A stretch of 64,000 nt of DNA from Novosphingobium beihaiense (GTDB lineage Bacteria > Pseudomonadota > Alphaproteobacteria > Sphingomonadales > Sphingomonadaceae), in NCBI RefSeq assembly GCF_022832375.1, contig NZ_JALHLG010000011.1, forward strand, positions 1 through 64,000, in the 5' to 3' direction. The position numbers and the translations under genes were made by a program. This document shows, in pieces, positions 16,711 through 26,599 of the stretch. Under the pieces are notes generated by a model, which ran no database searches, was not told the DNA's origin, and saw only the letters and a program-made list of their open reading frames with translations. The stretch's first letter is position 1. Each line of letters starts with the position of its first letter.

Positions 16711-18360
16711 ATGGTAACGGTCCTTGCACGGGCAGGCTTGTGGCTTGCAGTGCTCTTCCTTGCCGTCATCGGGGTCGCGCTTGCGGCGGATGGGGGTTTC
16801 GCCATTCACATGGGTATCGTCGCGCTGGCCGCGCTGATCGCCGTGTGGTTCACGATCAGCGGGGCCGATTATTCGGCCATCGCGCGCGGCATTCTCAAGA
16901 TGCCCGATCAGAGCAAATACGATGACGATCCGGTCCGCTGGGGCGTCATCGCGACGGTATTCTGGGGCATTGCGGGATTCGCCGCCGGGCTGTTCATCGC
17001 CCTGCAGCTCACCTGGCCGGTGCTCAATCTGGAACCGTACCTCAATTTCAGCCGCTTGCGGCCGCTGCATACCTCGGCGGTGATTTTCGCGTTTGGCGGC
17101 AATGCCCTGATCGCGTCGAGCTTTTACGTCGTGCAGCGCACTTGCCGCGCGCGTCTGGCCTTTCCGGCCATGGCGAGGTTCGTGTTCTGGGGCTATCAGC
17201 TCTTCATCGTGCTGGCTGCGACCGGCTATCTGCTGGGCATCACCCAGTCCAAGGAATATGCCGAACCGGAATGGTACGTGGACTGGTGGCTGACGATCGT
17301 CTGGGTCTGCTACCTGCTGGTCTTCGTCGGCACGATCGTGAAGCGCCATGAACCGCACATCTACGTTGCCAACTGGTTCTACCTTGCCTTCATCCTGACC
17401 ATTGCGATGCTGCACATCGTCAACAATCTCGACGTGCCGGTCAGCTTTGTTGGGTCGAAGAGCTATCCGCTGTTCTCGGGCGTGCAGGGCGCGCTGGTGC
17501 AGTGGTGGTACGGTCACAACGCGGTGGGCTTCTTCCTGACCGCGGGCTTCCTCGCCATGATGTACTACTTCGTGCCCAAGCAGGCCGAGCGTCCGATCTA
17601 CAGCTACCGCCTGTCGATCATTCACTTCTGGGCGCTGATCTTCCTCTACATCTGGGCGGGCCCGCACCACTTGCACTACACCGCGCTGCCCGACTGGGCG
17701 CAGACGCTGGGCATGGTCTTCTCGATCATGCTGTGGATGCCGAGCTGGGGCGGCATGATCAACGGCCTGATGACGCTCAACGGCGCCTGGGACAAAGTGC
17801 GCACCGATCCGATCATCCGCATGATGATCATGTCGGTGGCCTTCTACGGCATGAGCACGTTCGAAGGCCCGATGATGTCGATCAAGAGCGTCAATTCGCT
17901 CTCGCACTATACCGACTGGACCATCGGTCACGTCCACTCCGGCGCGCTGGGCTGGAATGGCATGATCACCTTCGGCGCGATCTACTACCTGACGCCGCGC
18001 CTGTGGGGCCGCGAACGCCTCTACTCGCTGCGCATGGTCAACTGGCACTTCTGGCTCGCGACGATCGGGATCGTCTTCTACGCCGCCAGCATGTGGGTCG
18101 CCGGTATCACCCAGGGCCTGATGTGGCGGGAATACGGGCCGGACGGCTATCTGGTGAACAGCTTCGCCGATACCGTCGCCGCGCTCCACCCGATGTACGC
18201 GCTGCGCGCCTTCGGCGGGCTGCTCTACCTCACGGGCGGTGTCCTGATGGTCATCAACGTGTGGAAGACGATCGCGGGCAAGCTGCGCGACGAAGCGCCG
18301 ATGCACGATGCTGCCTACGATCCTGCCACCGACCGGCCGATCCTGGCTGCTGCCGAATAA
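16711..18360 (+). CDS. ccoN: cbb3-type cytochrome c oxidase subunit I
   Basis: A 549-residue integral membrane protein with at least twelve hydrophobic segments, the catalytic heme-copper subunit of cbb3 oxidase. Conserved histidines occur in [29 protein letters not shown] and [13 protein letters not shown], where the heme b, heme b3 and CuB ligands lie. It reduces O2 with high affinity and pumps protons. AGAAGG stands five bases before the ATG. It opens the ccoNOQP operon, which is followed closely by ccoGHIS, and is governed by the upstream FNR box. Confidence 0.97.
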   Translation: MVTVLARAGLWLAVLFLAVIGVALAADGGFAIHMGIVALAALIAVWFTISGADYSAIARGILKMPDQSKYDDDPVRWGVIATVFWGIAGFAAGLFIALQLTWPVLNLEPYLNFSRLRPLHTSAVIFAFGGNALIASSFYVVQRTCRARLAFPAMARFVFWGYQLFIVLAATGYLLGITQSKEYAEPEWYVDWWLTIVWVCYLLVFVGTIVKRHEPHIYVANWFYLAFILTIAMLHIVNNLDVPVSFVGSKSYPLFSGVQGALVQWWYGHNAVGFFLTAGFLAMMYYFVPKQAERPIYSYRLSIIHFWALIFLYIWAGPHHLHYTALPDWAQTLGMVFSIMLWMPSWGGMINGLMTLNGAWDKVRTDPIIRMMIMSVAFYGMSTFEGPMMSIKSVNSLSHYTDWTIGHVHSGALGWNGMITFGAIYYLTPRLWGRERLYSLRMVNWHFWLATIGIVFYAASMWVAGITQGLMWREYGPDGYLVNSFADTVAALHPMYALRAFGGLLYLTGGVLMVINVWKTIAGKLRDEAPMHDAAYDPATDRPILAAAE

Positions 18361-18382
18361 GCGCGACGAAAGGAATAGAATC

Positions 18383-19132
18383 ATGACTTCCATCGTTGAG
18401 CGCCACAAGAAGCTCGAAAAGAACGTCACGCTGCTCGGCATTGGTGCGCTGATCACGGTTGCCATCGGCGGCATCGTCGAGATCGCGCCGCTGTTCTGGA
18501 TCGACAATACGATCGAGAAAGTGGACGGCATGCGGCCCTACACGCCGCTCGAACAGGCCGGGCGCGATATCTACGTGCGCGAAGGGTGCTATGTCTGCCA
18601 CAGCCAGATGATCCGCCCCTTCCGTGACGAGGTGGAGCGCTACGGGCACTACAGTCTGGCTGCGGAATCGATGTACGACCATCCGTTCCAGTGGGGTTCC
18701 AAGCGCACCGGGCCTGATCTGGCACGCGTGGGCAAGCGCTACTCGGACGAGTGGCACGTGCAGCATCTCAAGAACCCGCAGTCGGTGGTGCCCGAATCGG
18801 TCATGCCGCAATACGGCTTCCTGGCCGAGGCGGACCTCACCGTTCCGGACATCAAGGCGAACCTCACCGCGCTGCGCGAAGTGGGTGTGCCCTATACGGA
18901 CAAGGACGTTGAGATGGCCGCGGCCGATCTCAAGGCCCAGGCCGATCCTGAAGCGGATGCGGGGGATCTTGAGGCCCGCTATCCGAAGGCGCAGATCCGC
19001 GATTTCGATGGCGATCCCTCGCGGCTGACCGAGATGGACGCGCTGGTCGCGTACCTGCAGATGCTCGGCACGCTGGTCGATGTCGACGGGGCGGCGGCTC
19101 AGGAAGAGCTGGCTTCGGAGCACGGCCGATGA
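18383..19132 (+). CDS. ccoO: cbb3 oxidase monoheme cytochrome c subunit
   Basis: A 249-residue protein anchored by one N-terminal membrane helix (about residues 16-38), with a single heme c site CYVCHSQ near 69-75 and later Met residues for axial ligation (SVMPQYGF). It passes electrons from CcoP to CcoN. The start ATG 18383 has AAAGGAATAG upstream. The stop overlaps the ccoQ ATG. Confidence 0.96.
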   Translation: MTSIVERHKKLEKNVTLLGIGALITVAIGGIVEIAPLFWIDNTIEKVDGMRPYTPLEQAGRDIYVREGCYVCHSQMIRPFRDEVERYGHYSLAAESMYDHPFQWGSKRTGPDLARVGKRYSDEWHVQHLKNPQSVVPESVMPQYGFLAEADLTVPDIKANLTALREVGVPYTDKDVEMAAADLKAQADPEADAGDLEARYPKAQIRDFDGDPSRLTEMDALVAYLQMLGTLVDVDGAAAQEELASEHGR

Positions 19133-19299
19133 GCATGCACTCGACATACGACATGCTGCGGCACCTGGCCGACAGCTACGGCCTGCTGGTGATGCTGCTG
19201 GTCTTCGTCGCGCTGATCGCCTGGCCTTTCCGGCCGGGCGCGCGTGAGCGGAATTCCGAGGCGGCGAACATGATCTTCAAGGACGAAAACGATGGCTAA
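19129..19299 (+). CDS. ccoQ: cbb3 oxidase small subunit CcoQ
   Basis: A 56-residue protein with one membrane helix ([16 protein letters not shown]) and a charged tail (FKDENDG). It overlaps both ccoO (ATGA) and ccoP, the usual place of CcoQ, which stabilises the oxidase. Identification is by size, topology and position. Confidence 0.9.
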   Translation: MSMHSTYDMLRHLADSYGLLVMLLVFVALIAWPFRPGARERNSEAANMIFKDENDG

Positions 19300-20218
19300 C
19301 AAGCGCGTCGATGCAGCCACGAACACCGAAACCGTCGGCCATGAGTGGGACGGGATCGAGGAACTCAACACGCCGCTGCCCCGCTGGTGGCTCTGGACCT
19401 TCTACCTGACGATCCTGTTCTCGATCGGCTATGTGATTGCCTATCCGGCACTGCCCGGGCTTCACAAGGCGACCGAGGGGATGCTGGGCTGGTCCAGCCG
19501 CGGCCAGCTCGACGACGAGTTGAAGTCCGCCGCTGCCGAGCGGGCCAAGACCGTGGCGGCGCTCAAGGACATGCCGATCGAGCAATTGCCCCAGCATCCC
19601 GAGCTGATGCGCGCGGCAGTGGCGGGCGGCGCAGCGGCCTTCAAGGTCAACTGCGTCCAGTGCCACGGCGCCGGGGCCGCCGGTTCGAGCGGCTTTCCCA
19701 ACCTCAACGACGACGACTGGCTCTGGGGCGGCGATCTCCAGGCCATTCAGCAGACGCTGATCCACGGCGTCCGCCAGCCCGGCGACGACGAAACGCGGGT
19801 GAGCGAAATGCCCGCGTTCGGACGGGACGGGTTGCTGACCCCGGCCCAGATTCAGGACACGACGAGCTTCGTCCTGTCGCTTTCGGGCCGGGAAAAGCCC
19901 AGCGCCGCCTCGCAGCGGGGCCGGGCCGTGTTCGAGGCGAACTGCGCCATCTGCCACGGGCCTGAAGGCAAGGGCAGCCGTCAGTTCGGTGCGCCGAACC
20001 TGGCCGATGCGATCTGGCTCTATGCAGGCAATCGCGACGCGGTCAGCAGCCAGATATCGAACCCGCGCCATGGCGTGATGCCGGCCTGGGGCACCCGCCT
20101 CGATCCGGTGACGATCAAGATGCTGGCAGCCTACGTCCACTCGCTGGGCGGCGGCGAGGAATTCGCTCCGGCACCAGCCGGAACGGAAACGGGAGCTGAG
20201 GCAGCCGCGGTCGAATAG
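19292..20218 (+). CDS. ccoP: cbb3 oxidase diheme cytochrome c subunit
   Basis: A 308-residue protein. An N-terminal region with WDGIEELNTPLPRWW and one membrane helix is typical of CcoP. Two heme c motifs follow, CVQCH and CAICH, each in a class I cytochrome domain with downstream Met ligands (SEMPAFG, GVMPAWG). It accepts electrons from bc1 or soluble cytochromes and hands them to CcoO. The last 20 residues are low-complexity Ala/Glu/Pro. It is the last gene of ccoNOQP, with 79 bases to ccoG. Confidence 0.96.
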   Translation: MANKRVDAATNTETVGHEWDGIEELNTPLPRWWLWTFYLTILFSIGYVIAYPALPGLHKATEGMLGWSSRGQLDDELKSAAAERAKTVAALKDMPIEQLPQHPELMRAAVAGGAAAFKVNCVQCHGAGAAGSSGFPNLNDDDWLWGGDLQAIQQTLIHGVRQPGDDETRVSEMPAFGRDGLLTPAQIQDTTSFVLSLSGREKPSAASQRGRAVFEANCAICHGPEGKGSRQFGAPNLADAIWLYAGNRDAVSSQISNPRHGVMPAWGTRLDPVTIKMLAAYVHSLGGGEEFAPAPAGTETGAEAAAVE

Positions 20219-20297
20219 ACCGCGGTTTCCCGGGACGGGTCGCAACGTCTCCCGGGCCGCTCAGCCCCCAGAATGATTGAACGAGCGGACCAAGGAC

Positions 20298-21755
20298 ATG
20301 AACAAGCCTGCAGCCATCAAGCCGGAAGACGAGCCCCTGGGGCTCTATGCCAAGCGCGAGCCGGTCTTCAACCGGCGCATCGACGGCAAGTTCCGGCGCG
20401 TTAAGTGGGCGATCATGGTGATGTGCCTGGCGATCTACTGGATCACGCCGTGGATCCGGTGGGACCGGGGGCCCTATGCGCCGGATCAGGCTGTTCTCAT
20501 CGACCTTGCGCACCGCCGGTTCTACATGTTCAGCATCGAGATCTGGCCGCAGGAGTTCTACTTCGTGGCCGGTCTGCTGATCATGGCCGGGATCGGGCTG
20601 TTCCTCGTGACCAGCGCGGTCGGCCGCGCCTGGTGCGGCTATGCCTGCCCGCAGACGGTCTGGACCGATCTGTTCCAGCATGTTGACCGCTTTTTCGATG
20701 GCGATCGCAATGCCCGCTTCCGCCTCTACAAGGCGCCCTGGGGCCCGGCCAAGATCGCCCGGCGCCTGGCCAAGTGGGCGGTCTACCTCGCGATAAGCTT
20801 CGCCACCGGCGGCGCGTGGATCTTCTACTTTGCCGATGCGCCCACGCTGCATCACGAATTCTGGACCGGCACTGCTGCGCCGGTCGCTTACGGCACGGTC
20901 TTCGTGCTGACGATGACGACGTTCGTGCTCGGCGGCTTCATGCGTGAGCAGGTCTGCATTTACATGTGCCCCTGGCCGCGCATCCAGACGGCGATGCTCG
21001 ATGAAAAGAGCCTGATCGTCACTTACAAGGACTGGCGCGGCGAACCGCGCGGCAGCGTCAAAAAGGCCGAGAAGAACCCCGGCCAGTTCGGGGACTGTAT
21101 CGACTGCAACCAGTGCGTTGCGGTTTGCCCGACCGGCATCGACATCCGCCAGGGTACGCAGATTGGCTGTATCACTTGCGCGCTATGCATCGATGCCTGT
21201 GACCGGGTGATGAAGGAAACCGGCCGCCCGCGCGGGCTGATCGACTATGCCACGCTGGAAGATGCCGAACGCGAAAAGGCCGGGCAGGAGCCGACGCGCC
21301 ATCTCAAGCTGATCTGGCGCCCGCGCACGATCCTCTATTTCTGCGTCTGGGCCGGGATCGGCCTGGCGCTGCTGTTCCTGCTCGGCACCCGTATTCACAC
21401 CGACCTGACGGTCGCCAAGGACCGCAACCCGCCCTATATCCTGATGAGCGACGGTTCGATCCGCAATGCCTACACGCTGCGCCTGCGCAACATGGAAGGC
21501 CGCCCGCGCCAGATGGAAATCACCATCGAGGGGCTGCCCGGCGCGGCCATGTGGACCGAGGACATGGCGCGTGAGGACGCGGCCCGGGCACTGACCCGCG
21601 CGGTGCCCGCGGACGAGACGCAAAGTGTGCGCGTCTATGTCGTGGCGCCATCCGATACCGCCTCGCAGGACTTTACATTCAAGCTCCAGGCGGCAGGAAA
21701 CGCCCGCGAGAAGGACGAATCGGAAGTTCAGTTCGACACGCCGGAAGGACAGTGA
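20298..21755 (+). CDS. ccoG: cbb3 oxidase assembly ferredoxin-like protein CcoG
   Basis: A 485-residue membrane protein of the FixG/RdxA family. Five or so membrane segments, an early CGYACPQTVW, and two [4Fe-4S] ferredoxin motifs (CIDCNQCVAVCP and CITCALCIDACD) are followed by a periplasmic Ig-like C-terminal domain. CcoG reduces Cu(II) for oxidase assembly. The ATG at 20298 is chosen; TTG 20277 would add seven residues. The stop overlaps the ccoH start. Confidence 0.95.
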   Translation: MNKPAAIKPEDEPLGLYAKREPVFNRRIDGKFRRVKWAIMVMCLAIYWITPWIRWDRGPYAPDQAVLIDLAHRRFYMFSIEIWPQEFYFVAGLLIMAGIGLFLVTSAVGRAWCGYACPQTVWTDLFQHVDRFFDGDRNARFRLYKAPWGPAKIARRLAKWAVYLAISFATGGAWIFYFADAPTLHHEFWTGTAAPVAYGTVFVLTMTTFVLGGFMREQVCIYMCPWPRIQTAMLDEKSLIVTYKDWRGEPRGSVKKAEKNPGQFGDCIDCNQCVAVCPTGIDIRQGTQIGCITCALCIDACDRVMKETGRPRGLIDYATLEDAEREKAGQEPTRHLKLIWRPRTILYFCVWAGIGLALLFLLGTRIHTDLTVAKDRNPPYILMSDGSIRNAYTLRLRNMEGRPRQMEITIEGLPGAAMWTEDMAREDAARALTRAVPADETQSVRVYVVAPSDTASQDFTFKLQAAGNAREKDESEVQFDTPEGQ

Positions 21756-22252
21756 TGAGCAGCCAGCAAGCCCCCCGCCGCAAACCGTTTACCGGCAAGC
21801 ACATGACGCTGATCCTTGTGGGCGGTTTCGGCATCGTGTTCGGCGTGAATTTCCTGATGGCCGGGCTCGCCACATCGACTTTCGGCGGCATCGTGGTCGA
21901 GAATTCCTATGTCGCCAGCCAGCATTTCAACCGCTGGCTGGATGAAGCGGCGAAGGAAAAGGCGCTGGGCTGGAAAGTCGATGTGGAACGCCGCGCCGAT
22001 GGCCACCTGGCCGCCGCGCTGTCCGGCGTGCCTGCCTATCCCACGGTAAAGGCCGTGGCGCGCCACCCGCTGGGCCGTAAGGACGATATCGCCCTCACTT
22101 TCGACAAGCATGCCGACGGCACTTACGTTAGCGATAAGGCGCTGCCCGAAGGCCGCTGGATCCTGCGCTTCGATATCGAGGCGGATGGAAAGTCCTGGCG
22201 CGGGGAGGATCAGGTCGAGGGGCTGGAGGTGATGGGGCAGCCGGTCCCATGA
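21755..22252 (+). CDS. ccoH: cbb3 oxidase assembly protein CcoH (FixH)
   Basis: A 165-residue protein with one N-terminal membrane helix (MTLILVGGFGIVFGVNFLMA) and the FixH-like sequence NSYVASQHFNRWLDEA followed by a periplasmic beta domain. It works with CcoI and CcoG in oxidase maturation. It overlaps ccoG (TGATG) and ccoI (ATGA), implying translational coupling. Confidence 0.93.
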   Translation: MSSQQAPRRKPFTGKHMTLILVGGFGIVFGVNFLMAGLATSTFGGIVVENSYVASQHFNRWLDEAAKEKALGWKVDVERRADGHLAAALSGVPAYPTVKAVARHPLGRKDDIALTFDKHADGTYVSDKALPEGRWILRFDIEADGKSWRGEDQVEGLEVMGQPVP

Positions 22253-24399
22253 ATGCGCCCACACCCGATCTGAAGCCCGGCCTGGAGGCGGGCGAGGCCT
22301 GCATCGACAGCCGCTTTACCGTGCCCGGCATGCGCTGCGCTGGATGCATCGGCAAAGTCGAGCGCGGGCTTTCCGCAGTTCCGGGCGTGGCCGCCGCGCG
22401 CGTCAACTTCTCGGCCAAGCGGGTGGCGGTAAGCCATGCTCCCTCGCTGACCGAAGACGGCATTATCGAGGAACTGCGCAAGCTCGGCTTCGAGGCGGAA
22501 CGCGCTGCCGACAATCCGCTGGGCCGTGACGATGCGGAGACCAGACGGTTGCTGCGCGCCTTGGCGGTCGCGGGCTTCGGCATGATGAATATCATGCTGC
22601 TTTCGGTCAGCGTCTGGGCGGGAGCGGACGCGGTGACGCGCGAGATGTTCCACCTGATCAGCGCACTGATCGCGATTCCGGTGATTGCCTATGCGGGGCG
22701 GCCGTTCTTCGCTTCGGCGCTGATGGCGCTGCGGTACCGGCGCACCAACATGGACGTGCCGATTTCTATCGGCGTGCTGCTGGCCACCGGGCTCAGTCTG
22801 TACGAGACGGTCATCGGCGGGCCGCATGCCTATTTCGATGGCGCGGTCATGCTGCTGTTCTTCCTGCTGGCAGGGCGCGTGCTCGATGCGATGATGCGCA
22901 GCCGCGCGCGCTCGGGGATCGCCTCGCTGCTCGGCCGCATGGGCCGGGGCGCGCATGTGATGCAGCCGGACGGCTCGACGCTTTATACCGAGGCGGAAAG
23001 GCTGGCGCCGGGCATGGTCATGCTGGTCGCCGCCGGGGAATCGCTCGCCGCCGATGGCCAAGTGGTGGAAGGGCGCACCACGGTCGATTCCTCGATGCTG
23101 ACCGGCGAAAGCCAGCCGCGCCCTGCCGGGCCGGGCGATACGATCCATGCCGGGATGATCAATCTCGGCAATCCGGTGCAGGTAAAAGTCACCGCCGCCG
23201 CACAGGATACCGCGCTGGCGGACATCGCACGGCTCATGGACGAGGCGGGCCAGTCGCGCTCGCGCTATGTGCGCATTGCCGACAAGGCCTCGCGCATTTA
23301 CGCGCCTGCCGTGCACAGCCTTGCGTTCCTGAGCTTCTGTGGCTGGATGCTGGCCGGAGCGGGCGTCTATCATGCACTGACGATTGCCGTCGCGGTGCTG
23401 ATCATCACGTGCCCCTGCGCGCTCGGGCTCGCGGTTCCAGCGGCACAGGTCGTGGCCGCCGGGGCGCTGATGAAGCGCGGGCTGCTGATCAAGGACGGTT
23501 CCGCGCTCGAACGGCTGGCCGAAGTGGATGAGGCCCTGTTCGACAAGACCGGCACGCTCACGCTCGGTGAACCGCGCCCGGCAGATATTGGTGAGCTCGA
23601 TCCGCAAGCGCGTTCGCTGGCACTGGCTTTGGCGCAGGGCAGCCGCCATCCGCTCAGCCGGGGGCTGGCCAAGGCGCTGCGCGATGCCGGAACCGAGCCC
23701 GCCGTGCTTGACGATCTGGCCGAGACCGCAGGCATGGGCATGACCGCGCGGTTCCAGGGGCATGATGTGGCTCTGGTGCGCCCCGAGGCCGAGACGGCCG
23801 GGCTCTCGGTGGACCTGCTCATCGATGGCGCCCGCACGCGCATCGCTTTTGCCGATCCGCTGCGCCCCGATGTGGGCGAGACGATTGCCGCACTGGCGGC
23901 GCAGGGCGTGTCCTCCGGCATCGCCTCGGGCGACCGCGTGGAAACGGTGGCGCAAGTCGGCGCGAAGCTGGGCATTCCCGCCACCGGCGGCATGATCCCC
24001 TCGGACAAGCTGGACTTGCTGGGCGAGCGCGCCGCAGCCGGTCACAAAGTGCTGATGGTCGGAGACGGGCTCAACGACGGGCCTGCGCTGGCAGGCGCCC
24101 ATGTCTCGATCGCGCCGGGCGGGGCCAGTGACGTCAGCCAGCAGGCAGCCGATGCGGTCTTCGTGGGCGAGCGTTTCATGCCGGTGGCGCTGGCCGTGAA
24201 AGTCGCGCGCGCCACGATGGGCATCGTGCGGCAGAACTTCGTGCTGGCCGCGCTCTACAACATGCTGGCGGTGCCGCTGGCCATTTTCGGCTTCGTCACG
24301 CCGCTGATCGCGGCCGTCGCCATGTCGGCCAGCTCGCTGCTGGTCGTGAGCAATTCGCTGCGGCTGGCGCGCGCCGCGGGGCGGGACGATGCGGCATGA
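22249..24399 (+). CDS. ccoI: Copper-exporting P1B-type ATPase CcoI (FixI)
   Basis: A 716-residue heavy-metal P-type ATPase. The N-terminal metal-binding domain has GMRCAGC (about 28-33), the sixth membrane helix has the CPC motif in ITCPCALG, the phosphorylation site is DKTGTLT, and GDGLNDGPAL is the hinge motif. It moves Cu(I) to the periplasm for the CuB centre of cbb3 oxidase. Length and order are normal for CcoI, and the place between ccoH and ccoS confirms it over a general CopA. Confidence 0.96.
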   Translation: MNAPTPDLKPGLEAGEACIDSRFTVPGMRCAGCIGKVERGLSAVPGVAAARVNFSAKRVAVSHAPSLTEDGIIEELRKLGFEAERAADNPLGRDDAETRRLLRALAVAGFGMMNIMLLSVSVWAGADAVTREMFHLISALIAIPVIAYAGRPFFASALMALRYRRTNMDVPISIGVLLATGLSLYETVIGGPHAYFDGAVMLLFFLLAGRVLDAMMRSRARSGIASLLGRMGRGAHVMQPDGSTLYTEAERLAPGMVMLVAAGESLAADGQVVEGRTTVDSSMLTGESQPRPAGPGDTIHAGMINLGNPVQVKVTAAAQDTALADIARLMDEAGQSRSRYVRIADKASRIYAPAVHSLAFLSFCGWMLAGAGVYHALTIAVAVLIITCPCALGLAVPAAQVVAAGALMKRGLLIKDGSALERLAEVDEALFDKTGTLTLGEPRPADIGELDPQARSLALALAQGSRHPLSRGLAKALRDAGTEPAVLDDLAETAGMGMTARFQGHDVALVRPEAETAGLSVDLLIDGARTRIAFADPLRPDVGETIAALAAQGVSSGIASGDRVETVAQVGAKLGIPATGGMIPSDKLDLLGERAAAGHKVLMVGDGLNDGPALAGAHVSIAPGGASDVSQQAADAVFVGERFMPVALAVKVARATMGIVRQNFVLAALYNMLAVPLAIFGFVTPLIAAVAMSASSLLVVSNSLRLARAAGRDDAA

Positions 24400-24548
24400 G
24401 CATTCTGGGGTTCCTGATCCCGCTGGCGCTGCTGATGGGCCTGGTGGGCCTCGCCGCATTCTTCTGGGCGATGAAAAGCGGCCAGTTCGAAGATCTGGAC
24501 GGGGCCGCCAACCGCATCCTTATCGACGAGGAGGAAGACGGCCAGTGA
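24396..24548 (+). CDS. ccoS: cbb3 oxidase maturation protein CcoS
   Basis: A 50-residue protein with one N-terminal helix and the typical FFWAMKSGQFEDLDGAANRI segment, ending in acidic residues. CcoS is needed for cofactor insertion. It overlaps ccoI (ATGA) and the next small gene (GTGA). Confidence 0.93.
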   Translation: MSILGFLIPLALLMGLVGLAAFFWAMKSGQFEDLDGAANRILIDEEEDGQ

Positions 24549-24769
24549 AGCGCGACCTTGCTCTTCTGGGCACGCTGGCGATGCTTCCGGCGATGCTCGG
24601 CCCGCTTGAGGCCGAGGCGCGTGGCATCATCGTGCCGCTGTGCGGCGGCGGGGTCGTGTCGATCCCAGGTGCCCCTGCGGAAGGCCCTCCGGGGCCTGCA
24701 CAGGGGCCCTGCTGTGCCAAGGGCTGCCACACCGGATCCTCGCGCAAGCGGCTTGATCGATCGCAATGA
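24545..24769 (+). CDS. Small exported Cys-rich protein after ccoS
   Basis: A 74-residue protein starting with GTG that overlaps the ccoS stop. A hydrophobic leader (LALLGTLAMLPAML, then EAEARG) suggests export. The mature part has one Cys in VPLCGGG, a Pro/Gly linker and PCCAKGCHTGSSRKR near the end. The CC-x3-CH cluster could bind copper or heme, which would fit the oxidase-assembly neighbourhood. I do not recognise a named family. Confidence 0.6.
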   Translation: MKRDLALLGTLAMLPAMLGPLEAEARGIIVPLCGGGVVSIPGAPAEGPPGPAQGPCCAKGCHTGSSRKRLDRSQ

Positions 24770-24801
24770 TCTTCGCTGTCGCTTAAGCGATTACCCTGAG
24801 C

Positions 24802-26127
24802 ATGTGGACGTATTACCCCGACCTGCTGGCCGTTCCCGTGCCGCGTTATACGAGCTTCCCGACAGCGGCGGAGTTTGCGGAAGGCGTTGGTGAAACGGAA
24901 CTGTCCACCGCGCTGGCGGGGGAGAACGGTGACGTCTCGCTCTATGTGCACATCCCGTTTTGCGAGAAGATCTGCTGGTATTGCGGCTGCAACACCAGTG
25001 TTGCCAACCGCACTGACCGCGTCACCAGCTATCTCGATGCGCTCCATCAGGAGATCGCGCTGGTGGCCGAGCACCTGCCCAAGGCGGCCCGGATCACGCG
25101 CATAGCGTTCGGCGGCGGCAGCCCCAACGGTATTTCGCCGATCGACTTCGTGCGCATCGTCGATGCGCTGACGCTGGAATTCGGCATCCAGACCGAGGGC
25201 GAGCGTCCGGCCTTTTCCATCGAACTCGATCCACGCACGCTGGGGCCGGAATGGGCTTCGGTGCTTGGCTTCGTGGGGATGTCGCGCGCGAGCCTGGGGG
25301 TGCAGACGTTCGAGCCCGCGTTGCAGGAGGCGATCGGGCGTGTCCAGCCTGCCCGGATGATCGAGAATGCCACCGCCATGCTGCGCAGCAGCGGCGTGCG
25401 TTCGCTCAATTTCGATCTGATGTACGGGCTGCCCGGGCAGACGATGGATCACTTGCGCAGCTCGCTGGAACAGACGGTGGCGCTCGGTGCGGACCGGGTG
25501 GCGTTTTTCGGCTATGCCCATGTGCCGCACCTCATCGCGCGGCAGAAGAAGATCGACGGCAGCGCGCTGCCCGATGCCGAAACGCGGTTTCGCATGGCGG
25601 CGTTCGGGCACGACTATCTGGTCGATCAAGGCTATGTCCCGGTGGGTTTCGATCACTTCGCCCGGCCCGGGGACATGCTGGCGCAGGCGGCGCTGAACGG
25701 CACGCTGCGGCGCAATTTCCAGGGCTTTACGGAGGATCAGGCGCAAGTGCTGATCGGTCTTGGTTCTTCCGCGATCAGCAGTTTTCCGGGGCTGCTCGTC
25801 CAGAATGAGAAGAACACCGGGCGCTATCGCATGATGCTTTCGCAAGGCCACCTTACCGCCGATCGCGGGATCGTGCGTAAGCCGGAAGACCAGCGGCGCG
25901 GCGCGGTGATCGAAGCGCTGCTGTGCAAGGGCCGCGCCCGGATCGAGCCCGATCTGCAGGGGGAAGCGCTGCCCACGCTGCGGGGCTATCTCGATGCGGG
26001 CCTGTGCGAGATGGACGGCACGGATCTGGTGATCCATCCGGGCGGCTTGCCCTATGCGCGCTCCATCGCGGCGCGTTTCGATCCCTATCGCAAGGATTCG
26101 CTGCGGCGTTTCAGCTCGGCAGTGTGA
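24802..26127 (+). CDS. hemN: Oxygen-independent coproporphyrinogen III oxidase
   Basis: A 441-residue radical-SAM enzyme. The cluster motif CEKICWYCGC (C-x3-C-x2-C plus the extra Cys of HemN) is near residue 54, the region RYTSFPTA is at the N-terminus, and GVQTFE and DLMYGLPGQT follow. It oxidatively decarboxylates coproporphyrinogen III without O2, supplying heme at low oxygen, which fits its place behind the cbb3 block. No FNR box was found directly upstream, so it may be read from the cco transcript. It converges on the PilZ gene with three bases between. Confidence 0.95.
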   Translation: MWTYYPDLLAVPVPRYTSFPTAAEFAEGVGETELSTALAGENGDVSLYVHIPFCEKICWYCGCNTSVANRTDRVTSYLDALHQEIALVAEHLPKAARITRIAFGGGSPNGISPIDFVRIVDALTLEFGIQTEGERPAFSIELDPRTLGPEWASVLGFVGMSRASLGVQTFEPALQEAIGRVQPARMIENATAMLRSSGVRSLNFDLMYGLPGQTMDHLRSSLEQTVALGADRVAFFGYAHVPHLIARQKKIDGSALPDAETRFRMAAFGHDYLVDQGYVPVGFDHFARPGDMLAQAALNGTLRRNFQGFTEDQAQVLIGLGSSAISSFPGLLVQNEKNTGRYRMMLSQGHLTADRGIVRKPEDQRRGAVIEALLCKGRARIEPDLQGEALPTLRGYLDAGLCEMDGTDLVIHPGGLPYARSIAARFDPYRKDSLRRFSSAV

Positions 26128-26130
26128 GGA

Positions 26131-26403
26131 TCACCCGCGGGTGTCGAACTCGACGCCGAACAGGTTGCCTTCGGCCCAGCGCACCAGACCCCAGACCTCG
26201 CGCCCGTCTTCCAGATGCGCGCGCACCACTTCGTTGATTGCAGGGGCATCGCCCAGCGCGGCGGCGCTGAGGCCTTTGGACGAGATGTCGCGGACCATGA
26301 CTTCGATGGCCTCCCCGCGGGCATTGGTCAGCGCAAAGCGCGCGCACTGGCTGCGGCGCCGCTCGCGCGGGATCGGGGTGGGTTTGAAGCGGGACTTGTC
26401 CAT
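26131..26403 (-). CDS. PilZ-domain protein
   Basis: A 90-residue single PilZ domain: RERRR near the N-terminus, VRDISSKGLSAAA (the D-x-S-xx-G signature) and WAEGNLFGVEF at the end. PilZ domains bind cyclic di-GMP, though the second motif can be degenerate. Sphingomonad genomes carry many such stand-alone domains; the partner is unknown. Confidence 0.85.
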   Translation of the reverse strand: MDKSRFKPTPIPRERRRSQCARFALTNARGEAIEVMVRDISSKGLSAAALGDAPAINEVVRAHLEDGREVWGLVRWAEGNLFGVEFDTRG

Positions 26404-26462
26404 CCGTCCGTAGGACGGTGGCGCGGAGCCGCGCTTAAGGCTTTGTTAGATACGTTGTCGAA

Positions 26463-26590
26463 AATCCTCCCTGTCGCGTAGCGACGGGGAGGGGGACCGC
26501 CAGCGAAGCTGGTGGTGGAGGGGGAAGAAAACCCCTCCGTCACGCACTTCGTGCGCGCCACCTCCCCATCGCTGCGCGACAGGGAGGATT
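26463..26590. repeat. 128-bp palindromic repeat element, copy 1
   Basis: The ends AATCCTCCCTGTCGCG and CGCGACAGGGAGGATT are inverted repeats. The centre has GGGGACCGCCAGCGAAGC and a GGTGGTGGAGGGG run. A second copy with an insert is at 41714-41893. It looks like a non-autonomous MITE/REP element. Confidence 0.8.
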
Positions 26591-26599
26591 GGGCTGCGG

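Noticed and set aside
16615..18531. Long minus-strand open frame (638 codons) opposite ccoN
   Set aside because: It is a GC-driven shadow of ccoN: no ribosome site, low-complexity His/Arg/Asp composition and no domain.
24752..24775. FNR box before hemN
   Set aside because: TTGATCGATCGCAATGATC does not give a TTGAT-N4-ATCAA arrangement.
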